Part shown: one piece after another, positions 11,802-13,541 of the stretch
Layout: each line of letters opens with the position of its first letter
Numbering within the stretch: position 1 is the stretch's first letter
From: CAYLPJ01 sp964385465
GTDB lineage: Bacteria; Planctomycetota; Phycisphaerae; SM23-33
Length of the DNA stretch: 13,541 nt
Direction: 5' to 3'
Assembly: GCA_964385465.1 (NCBI GenBank)
Contig: CAYLPJ010000091.1
Span: forward strand, 1 to 13,541
Position numbers and translations under genes: made by a program
Notes under the pieces: model-generated
Database searches by the model: none
What the model was told of the DNA's origin: nothing
Seen by the model: only the letters and a program-made list of their open reading frames with translations

Positions 11802-12599
11802 ATGATCGTCATCGCCGAACGGATCAACGCCACACGCAAGCCCGTCGCCGCGGCCATCGCCGGCGAGGACGCCGCCGCCATCGCCGAGATCGCCCGGCGA
11901 CAGGACGAGGCCGGCGCGGACGTCATCGACGTCAACGGCGGGGATCCCGTGGCCGAGAAGGAGCTGGCCAACATCCTGTGGCTGATCGAGGCGGTGCGGA
12001 CGGCGACGGAGAAGCCTCTGGCCATCGACACCGCCAGCCCGGAGGCGATGAAGCAGGGCCTGGCCGCCGCGGGGCCCGGCTCGCTGCTGAACAGCATCTC
12101 CCTGGAGGCCGGGCGGACCGAGCCGATGCTCGACGTCGCCGCCGGGCACGACGGGCCCGTCGTGGCGCTGCTGATGGCCGACGCCGGTCCGCCGACGGGG
12201 GTCGACGACCGCGTCGAGCGCGCCGGGCAACTCATCGAGAAGCTCACCGCCGCGGGGAAGACGCACGAGCAGATCATCATTGACCCCTGCGTGCTGCCGA
12301 TCTCCTCGGACGTCTCGGCCGGGCCGGCGTTCCTCCGCGCGGTGGGGGCCATCCGCGAGGCCTGGCCGGAGGTGCACATCGGCGGGGGGGTCTCGAACGT
12401 CAGCTTCGGCCTGCCGAAGCGCCCGCTGGTCAACGCGGCGTTCCTGATCCAGGCCGTCGGGGCCGGGCTGGACGCGGCGATCCTCGATCCGCTCGCCCCG
12501 GGCCTGATGGCCTCGGTGCTGGCGGCCGAGGCGGTGGCCGGGCGCGACGAGTTCTGCATGAATTACGTCACCGCCGAGCGGGAGGGCAAGCTCGCCTGA
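11802..12599 (+). CDS. Pterin-binding methyltransferase, AcsE/MtgA-like (methyltetrahydrofolate:corrinoid protein methyltransferase)
   Basis: The 265-residue TIM-barrel protein aligns by eye along its whole length with the Moorella AcsE family, which moves the methyl group of methyl-tetrahydrofolate to a corrinoid protein. Shared marks are the opening IxERINAT (4-11) and the DVNGGDPV segment (43-50). Also shared are AIDTASPEAM with D76, NSISLE at 97-102, IIDPCVLP with D161 and GGVSNVSFGLPKRPLVN with N199. In AcsE the corresponding Asp and Asn residues bind the pterin and assist methyl transfer. The product is about the usual family length. The start has a GGTGGAG site about 5 bases upstream. 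No corrinoid protein, CODH/ACS or O-demethylase gene is in the window, so the methyl acceptor is unknown. Dihydropteroate synthase is less likely because the GLSNVS-type motif is specific to the methyltransferases. Confidence 0.85.
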   Translation: MIVIAERINATRKPVAAAIAGEDAAAIAEIARRQDEAGADVIDVNGGDPVAEKELANILWLIEAVRTATEKPLAIDTASPEAMKQGLAAAGPGSLLNSISLEAGRTEPMLDVAAGHDGPVVALLMADAGPPTGVDDRVERAGQLIEKLTAAGKTHEQIIIDPCVLPISSDVSAGPAFLRAVGAIREAWPEVHIGGGVSNVSFGLPKRPLVNAAFLIQAVGAGLDAAILDPLAPGLMASVLAAEAVAGRDEFCMNYVTAEREGKLA

Positions 12600-12624
12600 G
12601 GCCCCGGCGTCGCGGGCGCACAGG

Positions 12625-12660
12625 AAGGGCCGACCCGCCGGGGAGGCGAAGCCGGCCCTT
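12625..12660. terminator. Hairpin between convergent genes (possible bidirectional terminator)
   Basis: AAGGGCCG (12625-12632) and CGGCCCTT (12653-12660) are perfect 8-bp complements. The loop holds a nested CGCC-GGGGA-GGCG hairpin. It stands between the methyltransferase stop and the convergent PEP-CTERM gene stop. There is no U tract on either side, as is common in GC-rich genomes. The nested 14 bases CGCCGGGGAGGCGA are identical to part of the leader at 1209-1222. Confidence 0.5.
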
Positions 12661-12697
12661 GGTTCGATTCAGGTTCTGTCAGGTATTGTCGGCTCGC

Positions 12698-13240
12698 TCA
12701 GCGGCGACGGCGGCGGATCAGGGCCGCCAGCCCGCCGAAGGCCAGGAAGCCCAGCGAGGCCGGCTCGGGCGTGATGCTGATCGTGGCATCCTGTCCCGGC
12801 GCGGCGCCGGTAATGTCCGTGCCTTGGCCGAACTCCGGCGCCCACTGATCGAGGAAGCCGAGGGCATACGTGTCCCCGTCGCTGTAGGTATCGGGGATCT
12901 TGATCGTGAACGTCGCGATCGTGCCGTCGATCACGAAGCCGCTGCTGTCGAACGTCGTGACGAAGCTGTCGCCGAGAAAGTCCTGCGGTTCCGACGACGC
13001 GTTGTCCCACTCGTCAACCCACGACCCCGAGCCGGCGACGAAATCCGAAGCCGGAACATCGAAGTAGGCCGTCAGGCTGTCGATGGTCGCTCCGCCGCTG
13101 TCGCCCGACAGGGTCAGCGTGACCTCATCCCCCGGCTCGGCCTCGGCGACGTTGAACGAGACATCCATGGATGCCGCGTTGGCAGCGACGGCGACAGCCA
13201 GGACAGCGACCGACGCGAGTACAAATCGATTCTTCACCAT
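12698..13240 (-). CDS. PEP-CTERM exported protein with a cohesin-like beta domain
   Basis: The 180-residue product has a signal peptide (MVKNRFVLASVAVLAVAVAA, cleavage after about residue 23, NAA). A single Asp/Ser/Thr-rich beta-sandwich region (24-156) follows. The C-terminal sorting signal is TPEP (157-160), hydrophobic SLGFLAFGGLAALI, and a basic RRRRR tail. This is the PEP-CTERM signal processed by an exosortase, so the protein is exported and probably becomes cell-surface or matrix material. The middle domain, with IDSLTAYFDV and DGTIATFTIKIPD, resembles cohesin-type domains; that is inference. ATG 13240 is preferred over the upstream GTG (13255) because AAGGAG lies six bases before the ATG and overlaps the GTG frame start. 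No exosortase gene is in the window. The leader is long and structured. Confidence 0.88.
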   Translation of the reverse strand: MVKNRFVLASVAVLAVAVAANAASMDVSFNVAEAEPGDEVTLTLSGDSGGATIDSLTAYFDVPASDFVAGSGSWVDEWDNASSEPQDFLGDSFVTTFDSSGFVIDGTIATFTIKIPDTYSDGDTYALGFLDQWAPEFGQGTDITGAAPGQDATISITPEPASLGFLAFGGLAALIRRRRR

Positions 13241-13471
13241 GCTCCACTCCTTCACTGGTAGACCGTTCCGATGTGGCTCCTCGGGTGTGCTCTCAGCACG
13301 CCTCCGACGCAGAGGCCTCCACGGCTCTGAGCGATGAGCCTCCTCCTCCGATGCTGCTCCTCTGCGTCTTCATAATTCTCTCACAAAACCCCGACGGCGC
13401 CAAGCGCTCTTTCCGAGGTTTCTACAGGTTTCCCTTGCGACTTCTCGGGGCATTCCCGCAAGTCCCGCCCG
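13241..13471 (-). promoter_or_regulatory. Upstream region and structured leader of the PEP-CTERM gene
   Basis: No full-size gene was recognised in these 231 bases. On the minus strand they carry two GAAACCT repeats 10 bp apart (13432-13426, 13422-13416), a 10-bp inverted repeat (13306-13315 with 13359-13368), and a GTGCT-ctc-AGCAC hairpin (13287-13299). A purine-rich stretch with several GGAGG-like sites and a possible 26-codon open frame (13373 to 13293) are also present. A 6-bp hairpin at 13434-13462 could end the upstream gene. No clear -35/-10 pair was found. Confidence 0.35.
13306..13368. repeat. 10-bp inverted repeat in the PEP-CTERM leader
   Basis: GACGCAGAGG (13306-13315) and CCTCTGCGTC (13359-13368) are perfect complements enclosing 43 nt. 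In RNA the arms would form the base of a large stem-loop in the 5' leader of the PEP-CTERM gene. Confidence 0.5.
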
Positions 13472-13541
13472 CTACTTCAGCGGGTCCGTCAGCACGACGG
13501 GGGTGATGCGGGGGAGGATCGAGTCGGGCTCGTCTTCATCG
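13472..13541 (-). CDS. C-terminal end of an unidentified protein (partial at right edge)
   Basis: On the minus strand the frame enters at the window edge and reads DEDEPDSILPRITPVVLTDP followed by LK and a TAG stop at 13474-13472. The acidic then proline/hydrophobic composition and codons with G or C in the third position look coding, and a small hairpin follows the stop. Only 22 residues are visible, so no family can be assigned. Confidence 0.45.
   Translation of the reverse strand, partial: DEDEPDSILPRITPVVLTDPLK

Noticed and set aside
8731..11805. A plus-strand open frame of about 1000 codons opposite guaA and the beta-propeller gene
   Set aside because: It is antisense to a complete, motif-verified guaA. 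Its composition is what the complement of GC-rich codons produces, with no family motif.
13373..13410. Sigma-54 promoter (TTGGCGC-N5-GGGTT on the minus strand) for the PEP-CTERM gene
   Set aside because: The -24 part fits but the -12 part has GGGT instead of TTGC, so the essential GC is missing.
1..13541. CRISPR arrays, tRNA or rRNA genes
   Set aside because: No regularly spaced repeats and no cloverleaf or rRNA-like sequence were seen on reading both strands.

Overview
This window reads as a high-GC chromosomal segment from a Planctomycetota bacterium, most likely of Phycisphaerae type. The call rests on inference from gene content: a PEP-CTERM exported protein, an ECF sigma factor translationally coupled to a YfbK/BatA-type membrane operon, and a sigma-70 factor with a shortened region 3. 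No rRNA or other marker gene is present to confirm it.

Layout. (1) Bases 1-1926 look like accessory DNA, visibly less GC-rich than the rest: the C-terminal end of a four-helix-bundle protein, a P-loop kinase-like ATPase and a HAD-superfamily phosphatase. The last two are each preceded by a copy of the same ~100-bp intergenic module (intrinsic terminator hairpin, -35/-10-like promoter, then a small hairpin holding the Shine-Dalgarno-like purines in its loop). A 43-nt near-perfect hairpin lies between them. (2) Bases 1927-2864 carry no convincing gene. They hold a ~233-bp palindromic, REP/MITE-like element with 36-bp inverted ends. (3) Bases 2865-3978: a sigma-70 family factor followed closely by a single-cluster [4Fe-4S] ferredoxin. 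(4) Bases 4264-9008: a four-gene co-directional cluster of ECF sigma factor, membrane anti-sigma-like protein with YfbK-type flanking domains, secreted protein with a duplicated domain, and BatA-like membrane protein. (5) Bases 9013-11667, minus strand: guaA (GMP synthase) with its own good promoter, and upstream of it a cytoplasmic five-bladed beta-propeller glycoside-hydrolase-like gene. (6) Bases 11802-12599: a pterin-dependent methyltransferase of the AcsE/MtgA type. (7) Bases 12698-13240, minus strand: a PEP-CTERM protein with a long structured leader, then the last codons of another minus-strand gene at the right edge.

How the genes may work together. The ECF sigma factor and the next gene overlap by ATGA, so the second product is very probably the anchored regulator of the first. 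The striking point is that this regulator keeps the N-terminal (vWF_N-like) and C-terminal (DUF3520-like) parts of the YfbK family but has no von Willebrand A domain between them. The BatA-like protein of the same cluster has no recognisable MIDAS motif where its vWA domain would begin. The cluster may therefore be an envelope-sensing system in which metal-dependent vWA chemistry has been lost. This is the best candidate here for an undescribed variant. GMP synthase is ordinary housekeeping.
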